A stretch of 64,000 nucleotides of DNA from Rubrimonas sp036788415 (GCF_036788415.1 NZ_DAIQNN010000001.1:97313-161312), one strand, 5' to 3'. Positions 26,609 to 35,595 are shown, numbered from the stretch's first letter. Translations and numbers: made by a program. Notes: generated by a model from the sequence alone, not told the origin.

Positions 26609-27844
26609 ATGGCGATGGCCGACACCGTCGGGTTGCGGGGATATGATTCGTATCGGGTGACGCTCGGCGACGAAATGCGCGGCGAGCGCGCGTCGCTTGG
26701 CAAATCCCTGCTCGACGTTCAGCGCGACCTGCGAATTCGCGCCGCCCACATCGACGCCATCGAGAATTGCGACCCCGACGGCATTCCCTACAAGGGCTTC
26801 GTCAGCGGCTATGTCCGCGCCTATGCGCGCTATCTCGGCATGGACGAGGACGTGGTTCTCGAGCGCTTCTGCGCCGAGTCCGGTTTCGCCCCCTCCGCCG
26901 CCGCGCCGTCCGGGCGCCGCGCGACCGGCGCGAAGGCGCCGGGGACGGTCGCAGGGCGGCGCGACGATTTGGACGCGGTGATCGCCGGCTCGCGGCTCGC
27001 CGCGGCGTCGCGGGCCGAGAGCATGAGCGTCGATTTCGGCTCGACGCTGCGCGGTCTGGGCTCGCTCGCCGTGCTCGCGGCCCTGATCGGCGGGCTCGGC
27101 TATGGCGGCTGGGCGCTCTTGCAGAACATCCAGCGAGTCGATTTCGCGCCGATTTCGCAACCGCCTGCGGCGCTCGCCGAGGCGCCGGATCTCGGCGGGG
27201 CGCGGATCGCGCAGGCGGGGCTCGCGCGCGGAGGAGTTGGAGCGGCGCCCGCCATCGACGCCGAGGCGCTGGCGCGGCTCTACGCCGATCAGGAGCGCGA
27301 CCCGCCCCGGCTGGCCTTGCGCGACGGTCCGATCGCGGCGCTCGACCCCGCCCGCGCCGGCGTCTATGCGCCGCCGCCCGAGGTGGAGGCAACTGCGGAG
27401 GCCGATGTCGAGAGCGACGCCCAACCCGACGCGGCGGCGCTCGCTGCGGATGCTGAGGTCGTCGCCGGCGCGCCCGAGGCGGAGATCGTCGCGGCGGAGG
27501 CCGGACTTTCGCCCGAGACGCGCGGCCTGTCGCTCGTCTTCGCCGAGGAGGCGTGGGTGCGCGTCCGAGACGCCTCCGGCGCCGTGCTTCATGAAGGGCT
27601 GATGCCGGCCGGGCAGGCCTGGCGGGCGCCCGTCCGCACCGAGGGCCTGACCTTGCGCGCGGGCAATGCAGGGGGCGTGTTCGTCGAGATCGACGGCGTG
27701 CGCTTCGGCCCGGTCGGCCGCTCCGGCGCGGTCGTCTCCAACCTCTCGCTGGCGCCGGAGGCGGTGAAGGCGGCCTTCGCGCCGGTCCCGCGCGGCCCGT
27801 CCGCCGGCGGCCCCGTCCGCAGCGCGAGCGCCGTCGCCCAATAG
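26609..27844 (+). CDS. RodZ-like helix-turn-helix membrane protein
   Basis: 411 residues. Residues about 15-85 form a Xre/RodZ-type helix-turn-helix (LGDEMRGERASLGKSLLDVQRDLRIRAAHIDAIE, then YVRAYARYLGMDEDVV). One transmembrane helix follows near residues 148-168 (SLAVLAALIGGLGYGGWALL), then an alanine/glutamate-rich periplasmic stretch. A C-terminal DUF4115 beta domain lies near 305-385 (LSLVFAEEAWVRVRDASGAVLHEG). This is the RodZ layout, which links MreB to the cell envelope in rods. It precedes ispG, an association common in proteobacteria. It may be a regulator or morphogenetic protein; rodZ is the best guess. Confidence 0.85.
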   Translation: MAMADTVGLRGYDSYRVTLGDEMRGERASLGKSLLDVQRDLRIRAAHIDAIENCDPDGIPYKGFVSGYVRAYARYLGMDEDVVLERFCAESGFAPSAAAPSGRRATGAKAPGTVAGRRDDLDAVIAGSRLAAASRAESMSVDFGSTLRGLGSLAVLAALIGGLGYGGWALLQNIQRVDFAPISQPPAALAEAPDLGGARIAQAGLARGGVGAAPAIDAEALARLYADQERDPPRLALRDGPIAALDPARAGVYAPPPEVEATAEADVESDAQPDAAALAADAEVVAGAPEAEIVAAEAGLSPETRGLSLVFAEEAWVRVRDASGAVLHEGLMPAGQAWRAPVRTEGLTLRAGNAGGVFVEIDGVRFGPVGRSGAVVSNLSLAPEAVKAAFAPVPRGPSAGGPVRSASAVAQ

Positions 27845-27925
27845 CGCCCTGCGCCCCATCGCATCATCGACGGGCGGCCTTCGCTGCGATATCTCCTGAG
27901 GCGCAATCAGCCTGAGGGGCGCGAG

Positions 27926-29074
27926 ATGAGCATTCGTCCGTGGCGCGACATCCATCGCCGCAAGAGCCGCAAGATCATGGTCGGCAAGGTTGCGGTCGGC
28001 GGCGACGCGCCGATCACCGTGCAGACGATGACCAACACGCTGACCCATGACGCGAAAGCCACCATCGCGCAGGTGCTCGCCTGCGCCGAGGCCGGCGCCG
28101 ACATCGTCCGCGTCTCCTGCCCTGACCGCGAGTCGACGGCGGCGCTGGCGGAGATCGTGCGCGAAAGTCCGGTCCCGATCGTCGCGGACATCCATTTCCA
28201 CTACAAGCGCGCCATCGAGGCGGCCGAGGCGGGCGCCGCCTGCCTGCGGATCAACCCCGGCAACATCGGCGACGCGGCCCGCGTGCGCGAGGTCATCAAG
28301 GCCGCCCGCGACCATGGCTGCTCGATGCGCATCGGGGTGAACGCCGGCAGCCTCGAGCAGCACCTGCTCGACAAATACGCCGAGCCCTGCCCCGAGGCGA
28401 TGGTCGAAAGCGCGCTGGAGCACGCCAAAATCCTGCAGGACAACGACTTTCACGAATTCAAGATCAGCGTGAAGGCCTCCGACGTGTTCCTGACCGCCGC
28501 CGCCTATCAGGCGCTCGCGGATGCGTGCGACCACCCGCTGCATCTGGGGGTGACCGAGTCGGGCAGCCTGAACGCCGGCACGGTGAAATCCGCGATCGGG
28601 CTGGGCAATCTGTTGTGGATGGGCGTGGGCGACACGATCCGCGTCTCGCTGTCGGCGGACCCCGTCGAAGAGGTGCGCGTCGGCTTCGAAATCCTGAAGT
28701 CGCTCGGCCTGCGCCATCGCGGCGTCAACATCATCTCCTGCCCCTCCTGCGCGCGGCAGGGCTTCGACGTGATCCGCACCGTCGAGATCCTCGAGAAGCG
28801 GCTCGAGCATGTGAAGACGCCGATGAGCCTGTCGATCATCGGCTGCGTCGTGAACGGGCCGGGCGAGGCGCTGATGACCGATGTCGGCTTCACGGGCGGC
28901 GGCGCGGGGGCGGGGATGGTCTATCTGGCGGGCAAGCAGGCCCACAAGATGACCAACGCTCAGATGATCGACCACATCGTCGAACTCGTCGAGAAGCGCG
29001 CCGAGCAGATCGAGTCGGGCGCCGTCGCGCCGCATGGGCACGGCGAAGCGCCCCGCACGCAGGCGGCGGAGTAG
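27926..29074 (+). CDS. ispG: 4-hydroxy-3-methylbut-2-en-1-yl diphosphate synthase IspG
   Basis: Iron-sulfur enzyme converting MEcPP to HMBPP in the MEP isoprenoid pathway. 382 residues, usual for the short bacterial form. The [4Fe-4S] ligands are Cys272 and Cys275 (IISCPSCARQGF) and Cys307 plus Glu314 (IIGCVVNGPGEAL), positions within two residues of E. coli IspG. An 81-base gap separates it from the RodZ-like gene, suggesting cotranscription. A DUF1499 gene starts 3 bases after its stop. Confidence 0.97.
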   Translation: MSIRPWRDIHRRKSRKIMVGKVAVGGDAPITVQTMTNTLTHDAKATIAQVLACAEAGADIVRVSCPDRESTAALAEIVRESPVPIVADIHFHYKRAIEAAEAGAACLRINPGNIGDAARVREVIKAARDHGCSMRIGVNAGSLEQHLLDKYAEPCPEAMVESALEHAKILQDNDFHEFKISVKASDVFLTAAAYQALADACDHPLHLGVTESGSLNAGTVKSAIGLGNLLWMGVGDTIRVSLSADPVEEVRVGFEILKSLGLRHRGVNIISCPSCARQGFDVIRTVEILEKRLEHVKTPMSLSIIGCVVNGPGEALMTDVGFTGGGAGAGMVYLAGKQAHKMTNAQMIDHIVELVEKRAEQIESGAVAPHGHGEAPRTQAAE

Positions 29075-29076
29075 GC

Positions 29077-29544
29077 GTGGTCAAGCTCCTGCTCTGGGCG
29101 CTCGCGCTGCTGGCGGCGGCGACCGCCGCCGGCGCGATCTGGTTCCGGGCCGCGCCGGACGACGTCGCGATCTGGCATGTCGACCCGCTGGCCGGCATGT
29201 CCACTGGCAAGCCGAACGAGGCGCGCGTCGCGCCTGCGGGCGCGTCGGGCGATCTGGAGAGCCCGGTCTTCGAGATGGCGCCGGCGGAGTTGATGGCGCG
29301 GCTGGATGCGGTCGCGCTGGCCGAGCCGCGGGCGCGCCGGCTCGCAGGCGACCCGGCGGAGGGCTTCGCGACCTATGTCCAGCGCAGCGCGCTGATGGGG
29401 TTCCCCGACTATGTGTCGGTGCGCGCGGTGGACCTCGGCGAGGGGCGTTCGGCGCTCGCGATCTGGTCGCGCTCGCGCTACGGCCACAGCGATCTCGGCG
29501 TCAACCGCGCGCGGCTGGAGCGGTGGATGGCGGCTTTGCCGTGA
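29077..29544 (+). CDS. DUF1499 family membrane-anchored protein
   Basis: 155 residues from GTG 29077, two bases after the ispG stop codon. An N-terminal hydrophobic segment (VKLLLWALALLAAATAAGAIWF) is a signal anchor. The rest shows the DUF1499 pattern: AEGFATYVQRSALMGFPDYVSVRA followed by LAIWSRSRYGHSDLGVNRARLERWM. The function of this family is unknown; members are small periplasm-facing proteins found widely in proteobacteria. Confidence 0.82.
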   Translation: MVKLLLWALALLAAATAAGAIWFRAAPDDVAIWHVDPLAGMSTGKPNEARVAPAGASGDLESPVFEMAPAELMARLDAVALAEPRARRLAGDPAEGFATYVQRSALMGFPDYVSVRAVDLGEGRSALAIWSRSRYGHSDLGVNRARLERWMAALP

Positions 29545-29581
29545 AGCCCGGAGGCGCGCCCCGCGCCTGACCGCGACGCGC

Positions 29582-30472
29582 TCAGCGCAGCCGCGCGAGC
29601 GCGGTCGCGACTGTCTCCATCGACGTCGCGCGCTTGGCCGTTTCGGCGGCGGCGTCGGCGCAATCGCGGCGGGTGCGGGTGGCGTCGTCGGCGCAGTCGA
29701 GCGTGCGCATCAGCACGCCGTGCTCGCGGGCGACCGCGTCCTTGTAGCGCTCGAACTTGCCGGCGCGCTGCATCGCCTCCACCGCGTTCGCCACATCCGC
29801 GCAGGTCACGCCCTGGCCGCGCAACGCCTCGCCGAGCGCCGCGGGGCGCTGCGACGCCGCGCAGAGCTTCCAGAGCAGATCGGCCTGCACCAGCGGAAAC
29901 AGCCGCATCACCGTGCGGTAGCGCGGCGCGAGGGCGGCGTAGCCCCAGGCGACGGCGTCGGGCTCCCAGAAGGCGTAGCTCGCGGCGAAGCCCATGGGGT
30001 CGATGGCGCGCGGCGGGCTCGCGGGCGGCGGCATGTACCAGCGCGGGCTGTCGGGGACGCGGGTTCCCGCCGGCACGAAGGCGAGCGCGCGGGCGGCGCC
30101 CGCGTCGAGCGTCCCGTCGTCGGCGAGCGGGACCAGCGCGACTTCCAGCCCCGCGCCGCGCGGGCGGATGCGCAGGAAGACCCGCCCGCCCTCGACCGGC
30201 ACTTCCGCCTCGGCGACGTCGCCGGCGCGCGTGGCGCGGAATTCGCGGACCGCGCCGTCGACGTCGGTGAAGCGGCCGCGCAGCGCGTCGCCGCCGCCGT
30301 CGATGCGCATGCGCATGCCGTCGGCGGCGCCGAGGCCGCGCCAGTCGCCTGCGAATTGCGCCAGCGCCGCCGCGGGGGCCAGCAGCGCGCCGATGAGGAG
30401 CGCGCGAACCGCCCCGGCGGCGCGGCGCCGGAGGCTCGTGGTGGAGGGCGCCTCGCGCCTGGGCTGCGTCAT
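29582..30472 (-). CDS. Hypothetical secreted protein
   Basis: 296 residues starting with a basic N-region and a hydrophobic stretch (VRALLIGALLAPAAALAQF), a likely signal peptide cleaved after ALA. The mature part begins with FAGDWRGLGAADGMRMRIDGGGDALRGRFTDVDG, a beta-rich module, then a helical second half with four cysteines (KLCAASQ, VTCADV, LDCADD, RRDCADA) that could form disulfides. I recognise no family. It is divergent from the LysR gene across 101 bases, so it may be that regulator's target, and converges with the DUF1499 gene. Confidence 0.72.
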   Translation of the reverse strand: MTQPRREAPSTTSLRRRAAGAVRALLIGALLAPAAALAQFAGDWRGLGAADGMRMRIDGGGDALRGRFTDVDGAVREFRATRAGDVAEAEVPVEGGRVFLRIRPRGAGLEVALVPLADDGTLDAGAARALAFVPAGTRVPDSPRWYMPPPASPPRAIDPMGFAASYAFWEPDAVAWGYAALAPRYRTVMRLFPLVQADLLWKLCAASQRPAALGEALRGQGVTCADVANAVEAMQRAGKFERYKDAVAREHGVLMRTLDCADDATRTRRDCADAAAETAKRATSMETVATALARLR

Positions 30473-30573
30473 CGATCCGGGTCCGCCTGTTGATCCGCCG
30501 TCGGGGTTCTCGTTGCGTCATAGCGCGGGCGCGCGCAATTCCCTAGAGTTGCGCCGCAGCCGGGGAGGGCGCG

Positions 30574-31464
30574 ATGGACTGGGACAAGTTGCGGGTGTTT
30601 CACGCGGTGGCGGAGGTCGGCAGCCTGACCCATGCCGGCGAGACGCTGCGCCTGAGCCAGTCCGCCGTCAGCCGCCAGATCCGCGGGCTGGAGGAGAGCC
30701 TCGGCGCGACCCTGTTTCACCGGCACGCGCGCGGGCTGATCCTGACCGAGCAGGGCGAGTTGCTGTTCGAGGCGACGCGCGAGATGACAGCGCGTCTCGC
30801 CGCCGCCGGCGCGCGCATCCGCGACAGCAAGGACGAGGTTTTCGGCGAGTTGCGGGTGACGACCACGGTCGGCTTCGGCGCGATGTGGCTGACGCCGCGC
30901 CTCGCGCGCTTCTTCGACGCCTATCCCGACGTCTCCGTCGATCTGTTGATGACCGAGAACGTGCTCGATCTGCCGATGCGGGAGGCGGATGTGGCGATCC
31001 GGATGCGCGAGCCGCAACAGGCCGAGCTGATCCGCCGCCCGCTCTTCGACGTGACGATGCGTCTCTACGCCTCGGCCGCCTATGTCGCGGCGCGTGGCGC
31101 GCCGACGAGCGCGTCCGATCTCGCGGGTCATCGGCTGGTCGGCTACAGCCCGAACGCGCAGCAGCCGACGCCGGTCGGCTATTGGCTCAACGCCCAGCTT
31201 CAGGGCGCGCATCGCCCGACCTTGCTCATGAACAACTACTTCGCGATGATGAAGGCGGCAATACAGGGCGTCGGCATCGCCGTTCTGCCCGACTATCTCG
31301 CTGTGGATCATCCGGAATTGCTGGTGGTCGCCCCCGATGTCAGCAGCCCGTCCTTCACGGTCTTCTTCGCCTATCCGGAGGAGTTGCGGCGGTCGCGGCG
31401 GGTGGAGGCGTTCCGCGACTTCGTGACCCGGGAAGTCGAGGCGTTCAAGCGGCGCATGAGTTGA
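30574..31464 (+). CDS. LysR family transcriptional regulator
   Basis: 296 residues with an N-terminal winged helix-turn-helix (MDWDKLRVFHAVAEVGSLTHAGETLRLSQSAVSRQIRGLEESLGATLFHRH, residues 1-51) and a LysR substrate-binding domain (about 90-290). The domain contains GELRVTTTVGFGAMWLTPRLARFFDAYPDVSVDL. The gene is divergent from the unknown secreted protein. In the gap, TTGCG (30513-30517) and CGCAA (30534-30538) form an inverted pair around the promoter region that could be part of its binding site. The effector is unknown. Confidence 0.93.
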   Translation: MDWDKLRVFHAVAEVGSLTHAGETLRLSQSAVSRQIRGLEESLGATLFHRHARGLILTEQGELLFEATREMTARLAAAGARIRDSKDEVFGELRVTTTVGFGAMWLTPRLARFFDAYPDVSVDLLMTENVLDLPMREADVAIRMREPQQAELIRRPLFDVTMRLYASAAYVAARGAPTSASDLAGHRLVGYSPNAQQPTPVGYWLNAQLQGAHRPTLLMNNYFAMMKAAIQGVGIAVLPDYLAVDHPELLVVAPDVSSPSFTVFFAYPEELRRSRRVEAFRDFVTREVEAFKRRMS

Positions 31465-31604
31465 GGCGCCGCAGCGCCTCGGCCGTGCCGCCGAAGCCAT
31501 GCGCGCAGGACAATGCTGCGATGCAAAAGCTCCTTGGACCTTCGAACAAGTTGCGGGACCGCGCGTTCGGGCCTATTTCGGATGTCGAGGCGTGCCGAAC
31601 CGCA

Positions 31605-33128
31605 TCACTGTGGCTTGGTTCCCTCACCTCCCTGTTGGACTTGGCCGGGCTCGCGCTCGGCCATTTTTTTTCGCGGCGCGGCGAAGCCCGCATGGGCGAC
31701 CAGCACCGGGCGCGCGCGGGGCGCCGCCGACCGCCGCAGCGGTTCGGCTTCAGGGGCCGGCAGGGTGAGGCGGAAACAGGTTCCCTCCGAAGTGGAGCGG
31801 ATGAGGGCCAGCGTTCCGCCCTGCATCTGCGCCAGCTCCTGCGCGATGGGCAGGCCAAGGCCGAAGCCGCCCTTGCGCGCGCCGCCGCGAAACGGCTGGA
31901 ACAGGTTCTCGACCGCCTGGACCGGCAGCCCCGGCCCGTCGTCTTCGACGTCGATCTCGACCAGCCCGTCCCGCTCGGGCGCCGCGCGCGCGACGAAGCG
32001 CACGGCCCCGCCGCGCTCGGCCCCCAGAAGCGCCTCCCGCGCGTTGCGGGCGAGATTGGCGAGGATGCGGTGCAGATGGTCAGGGTCGGCGGCGGCGAAG
32101 AGGTCCGGCGGCGTGGCGTTGACCATCGGCGGCGCGCCGTCCGGGGAGACCTGTTCGATCACCTCGTCGATCAGCGCGCGCAGGCTAACGGCGCGCGGCT
32201 CGGGCGGGGCTTCCTCCGCGCGCCCGTAGCGCAGGGTCGATTCGCAGAGCTTCACCGCGCGGTCGAGCGCGCTCACCAGCTTCGCCGCCGCCCGGCTGAG
32301 GGCCGGGTCGCGGCTCGCCTCCATCCGGTCGGCGCTGAGCAGCGCGCTGGACAGGATGTTGCGCAGATCGTGGCTGATCTTGGCGACGGCGGCGCCGAGG
32401 GCGGCGAGCCGCGCCCGCTCGCGCAGCGACTGCAGCACGTCGGTCTGCATCTGCGCGAGCGCCTGCTCCGCCACGGCGATCTCGGCGACGCGGCTCGACG
32501 GGCGGACGATGCGCGAGGGGTCCTCGGGCGCGTCGCGAAACCGCGCCATGTTGCGCGTCAGCCGCCGCATCGGGGTCACCAGCAGGCGCTGCACCAGAAG
32601 ATAGAGCAGCGCCGCCGTGGTGAGCGAGATGGCGAGCGCCGCGATCAGCAGCCGCCCGCCCTGTTCGAGCATGGCCGCGCGCATCGGCGCTTCGTCCATC
32701 GTGATCTCGACTTCGTCGACGCCGTCGCGATAGGGCCGACCGATGACGCGGACATGGCGCGGCGTGGGGTCGACGGCGAGGCGCGCGGCGTCGGTCAGCA
32801 GGGCCGCCCAGCCGGGCGCGCGCAGATCGTAGGTCGCGTCCACCTCGCGCGGGGTGACGGCGCTGAGCACCAGCGCGCGCGCGCCGTCGCGACGCAGCAC
32901 CACGCTCGCCGCCCCGGCGCGGCGCAGCAATTCGCGCTCCAGCCGGTCGTCGAGCATGCCTTCGGGGGTCGCGAGGATGGCGAGGCTGGCGAGTTGCGCG
33001 AGCCTCAGGCGTTCGGTGAGCACGTCTTGCCGGTAGACCGCCATGGCGGGCGCGAGGATGAGCGTGCTCATGGCCAGCCCGGTGGCCAGCGTTACGAGAA
33101 GCAGCCGTCCCGAAAGGCTGCGTTTCAT
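31605..33128 (-). CDS. Membrane sensor histidine kinase
   Basis: 507 residues. Two transmembrane segments (about 7-30 and 157-182) flank a periplasmic sensor region; a HAMP-like linker follows (TPMRRLTRNMARF). The HisKA H-box is AKISHDLRNILSSALLSADRM near residue 253. ATPase boxes are intact: NLARNAREALL, DVEDDGPGLP and GGFGLGLPIAQELAQ. After FRLTLPAPE the protein has an unusual tail of about 45 residues, passing through an A8 tract (APRKKMAEREPGQ), which suggests a shifted or read-through end. No response regulator gene is adjacent. It lies 46 bases after the flavoprotein gene on the same strand. Confidence 0.9.
   Translation of the reverse strand: MKRSLSGRLLLVTLATGLAMSTLILAPAMAVYRQDVLTERLRLAQLASLAILATPEGMLDDRLERELLRRAGAASVVLRRDGARALVLSAVTPREVDATYDLRAPGWAALLTDAARLAVDPTPRHVRVIGRPYRDGVDEVEITMDEAPMRAAMLEQGGRLLIAALAISLTTAALLYLLVQRLLVTPMRRLTRNMARFRDAPEDPSRIVRPSSRVAEIAVAEQALAQMQTDVLQSLRERARLAALGAAVAKISHDLRNILSSALLSADRMEASRDPALSRAAAKLVSALDRAVKLCESTLRYGRAEEAPPEPRAVSLRALIDEVIEQVSPDGAPPMVNATPPDLFAAADPDHLHRILANLARNAREALLGAERGGAVRFVARAAPERDGLVEIDVEDDGPGLPVQAVENLFQPFRGGARKGGFGLGLPIAQELAQMQGGTLALIRSTSEGTCFRLTLPAPEAEPLRRSAAPRARPVLVAHAGFAAPRKKMAEREPGQVQQGGEGTKPQ
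31643..31671 (+). terminator. Possible rho-independent terminator for the LysR gene
   Basis: GGCCG (31643-31647) pairs with CGGCC (31658-31662) with partial pairing inside the loop, and eight T residues follow (31664-31671). The orientation suits termination of the + strand LysR transcript, about 180 bases after its stop. It lies inside the 3' coding end of the convergent kinase gene. Confidence 0.5.
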
Positions 33129-33174
33129 GGCCTCGCACTCCCCCGCGCCAACCGCGCGAAAACGTTAACGCCGC

Positions 33175-34602
33175 TCAGCCGAGCTTTGCAAGAAGTTGAA
33201 CCATCGCGCGAATCGTCGTGCTCTCGAAGAGCCGCGGCGCGAAATGGGCCGACGCCGCGCGCTTGTTGACCTCGCCCAGCGTCGGATAGGGCGCGACCAT
33301 TCCCGCGACGGCGCCGATCTTCAGCCCCGCGGACATCGCCAGCGCCCAGGGCTGGATCAGCTCGTCCGCCTGCGCTCCGACCACCGTGGCCCCCAGAATC
33401 CGCCCGCGCCGCCCGATCACGGCCTTCGCGAATCCCTCGCCGGCCCGCATCGCGCGCGCGCGGTCGTTTCCGGCGTAGTCGGCTCGCGCCACGGACATCG
33501 CCGCGCCATGGGTCGCGCGCGCCTCCGCCTCGGTCAGCCCGATCTGGGCGAGCGGCGGGTCGGTGAAGGTGACCCGGGGGATGTGGTCCTCGCGCGCGCG
33601 CACCGGCAGGCGGAACAGGGCCGAGCGGATGACGAGGCCCGCGTGATGGCCGGCGCGATGGGTGAACTGCGGGGGCCCGGCCGCGTCGCCGATGGCGTAG
33701 ACGCGGCGGTTGCTCACCGAGCGCAGGCCGCGATCCACGATCACCCCCTGCGGCCCGACTTCGACCCCGCCCGCCGCCGGGTCGAGCCGGTCGAGCGCGG
33801 GGCGGCGGCCCGTCGCGACCAGCAGCCGCTCCGCCTCGATCCGCGCGCCGGCCTCCAGCGTCGCGGCGACTCCGGCGGCGCAGGGCGCGACCGAGGCGAC
33901 GCGCGCGCCCTCGCGCAGGTCGACCCCTTCGGCGCGCAGCCGGGCGACGACGAGCGCGGCGGCCTCCTCGTCCTCGCGCCCGAGCGCGCGCGCGGCTTCG
34001 AGCAGCGTCACCCGGACGCCGAGGCGGGCGTGAGCCTGCGCCATCTCCATCCCGATCGGCCCGCCGCCGAGCACGATCAGCGAGGCGGGCAGGCCGGGCA
34101 GCTCGAACAGCGTCTCGTTGGTCAGATGCGGCGTCTCGGGCAGGCCGGGAATAGGCGGGATCGCGGGCGCGCCGCCCGTCGCCAGCACGATGCGGCGCGG
34201 GCGGACGGTCGCCGCGCCCGCGACGATGGTGCGGGGGTCGGCGAAGCGCGCCCAGTCGCGGATCACATGGACGCCGAGCCCTTCGAAGCGCTCCTGCGAA
34301 TCGTGCGGCGCGATGCCTGCGATCACCTCGCGCACATGCGCCCGCACCCGCGCCGCGTCGATCTGCGCGCGCTCAGGTCCGACGCCGAACCCCGCGCCGT
34401 CGCCGCGGCCATGCGCGACCGCCGCCGCCGCCAGCAGCGCCTTGGACGGCACGCAGCCCGAATTGAGGCAGTCGCCGCCCATCTCGCCGCCTTCGACGAG
34501 CACGACCGAAACGCCGAGCTGCGCCGCCCCCGACGCGACCGACAGCCCCCCGGCCCCCGCGCCTATCACGCACAGATCGGGCGTGAGCGCAGCGCCGCTC
34601 AT
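33175..34602 (-). CDS. FAD-dependent pyridine nucleotide-disulfide oxidoreductase (mercuric reductase-like)
   Basis: 475-residue flavoprotein of the dihydrolipoamide dehydrogenase/MerA-like group. FAD-binding motif DLCVIGAGAGGLSVASGAAQLG; redox disulfide Cys45/Cys50 in GGDCLNSGCVPSKALL; NAD(P) motif LIVLGGGPIGMEMAQAHARLG; second FAD motif VYAIGDAAG; C-terminal dimerisation domain starting at VTFTDPPLAQIGLTEAEA. There is no N-terminal MerA metal-binding domain or C-terminal vicinal cysteine pair, so mercury reduction is unlikely. It overlaps by ATGA with the TVP38-type membrane protein gene, a recurrent pairing in bacteria whose joint function is not established. Confidence 0.9.
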   Translation of the reverse strand: MSGAALTPDLCVIGAGAGGLSVASGAAQLGVSVVLVEGGEMGGDCLNSGCVPSKALLAAAAVAHGRGDGAGFGVGPERAQIDAARVRAHVREVIAGIAPHDSQERFEGLGVHVIRDWARFADPRTIVAGAATVRPRRIVLATGGAPAIPPIPGLPETPHLTNETLFELPGLPASLIVLGGGPIGMEMAQAHARLGVRVTLLEAARALGREDEEAAALVVARLRAEGVDLREGARVASVAPCAAGVAATLEAGARIEAERLLVATGRRPALDRLDPAAGGVEVGPQGVIVDRGLRSVSNRRVYAIGDAAGPPQFTHRAGHHAGLVIRSALFRLPVRAREDHIPRVTFTDPPLAQIGLTEAEARATHGAAMSVARADYAGNDRARAMRAGEGFAKAVIGRRGRILGATVVGAQADELIQPWALAMSAGLKIGAVAGMVAPYPTLGEVNKRAASAHFAPRLFESTTIRAMVQLLAKLG

Positions 34603-35339
34603 CGCCCCCGCACCGCCTTGTAGAGCGCCGGCGCCGCCGCCAGCGCCGCGAGCCCCAGCAGCGGAAGCAGCACCGGCGGCGAGAAGATCACGCCGAGATC
34701 GGGCCGCTCGCCGCGCGCGAACACCTCGCCCAGCCCGGCCCCGACCGAGGCGTAGATCGCCGTCGCCGGCGCGATGCCGACCAGCGTCGTCCAGAGATAG
34801 GTGCGAAAGCGCACGCCGAGGAACGCCGGCGCGAGATTGGCGATGAAGAAGGGCACTGCGGGGACCAGCCGCAGCGTCAGCATGAAGCTCACCTCGTTGT
34901 CGCGCACGCCCCGCTCGAGCCGCGCGAGCCAGCCCTCGGCGCGCTTGCGCAGAAGGTCGCCGAAGCCCGAGCGCGCCGCCAGGAAGATCAGCGCCGCCCC
35001 GACCGTCGCCGCGACGACGATCAGCCCCGCCGCCACCCATGTCCCGAACAGGAACCCGCCCGCCAGCGTCAGCCAGATCGCGCCGGGGATCGAAAAGGCG
35101 ACCATCGCGACATAGACGGCCATGTAGATCGCCGCCGCGCGCACGGGGCCGGCGTCGCGCCAGTCCAGCAGGGCGGCGCGGTTGGCCTCCAGCGCCTCGA
35201 AGCTCAGCCGGTCGCCGAAGGCCCACGCGCCGAGCGCCGCTCCGAGCGCGATCAGCGCGAGCGGCGCGAAGCGGCGCAGGCGGTCGGCGGCGCCCTCCGG
35301 CGCCGGCGCTGCGCTCGGCGAGGTGGATCGGTCGGGCAT
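34599..35339 (-). CDS. TVP38/TMEM64 family (DedA superfamily) membrane protein
   Basis: 246 residues from ATG 35339 (GGAGA upstream). A cytoplasmic N-terminus precedes about six hydrophobic segments. The VTT-domain core is visible: FSIPGAIWLTLAGGFLFGTW, RLVPAVPFFIANLAPAFLGVRFRTYLWTTLVGIAPATAIYASVGAGLGE. Members of this superfamily are membrane proteins implicated in lipid or ion transport and membrane homeostasis. The ATGA overlap with the flavoprotein gene indicates tight coupling. Confidence 0.9.
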   Translation of the reverse strand: MPDRSTSPSAAPAPEGAADRLRRFAPLALIALGAALGAWAFGDRLSFEALEANRAALLDWRDAGPVRAAAIYMAVYVAMVAFSIPGAIWLTLAGGFLFGTWVAAGLIVVAATVGAALIFLAARSGFGDLLRKRAEGWLARLERGVRDNEVSFMLTLRLVPAVPFFIANLAPAFLGVRFRTYLWTTLVGIAPATAIYASVGAGLGEVFARGERPDLGVIFSPPVLLPLLGLAALAAAPALYKAVRGR

Positions 35340-35523
35340 TCGGGCGACGTCTCCGCAAGGGATGCGCGACAGCATGTAGCAGACGCGCCCCGCCGCGCCA
35401 GCGGGCAATCCCTCTCGGACCGGGGCGAGGGCGGCGGGCGGTCCCGGCGGCGCGCCGGAAAAGCATTTCGAAACAGAGGCCTGGAGGTCGCGCGCCGCTT
35501 TTGACGCAGGCGCGAAGGCCGGG

Positions 35524-35552
35524 TTGACGGGGCGCCCGCCCCTCCGTAATGT
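35524..35552 (+). promoter_or_regulatory. Sigma-70-type promoter for the F0 ATP synthase operon
   Basis: TTGACG (35524-35529), a 17-base spacer, then TAATGT (35547-35552): five of six and four of six matches to the housekeeping consensus at the optimal spacing. It lies 44 bases before the atpI ATG in the divergent gap after the TVP38 gene. Confidence 0.65.
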
Positions 35553-35595
35553 CCGCCCGTCCCGAACGGCGCGCCGGTCGGGCGCGGGAGAGGCC

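Noticed and set aside
29994..33269. Long + strand frame through the unknown secreted protein, LysR and sensor kinase genes
   Set aside because: It covers real genes on either strand and shows shadow composition; LysR and kinase motifs lie in other frames.
33175..34602. Flavoprotein as a true mercuric reductase (merA)
   Set aside because: No N-terminal heavy-metal domain, no C-terminal cysteine pair and no mer genes nearby.
35524..35595. Upstream in-frame extension of atpI
   Set aside because: It would cover the TTGACG/TAATGT promoter and lacks a ribosome-binding site; GGGAGAGG precedes ATG 35596.
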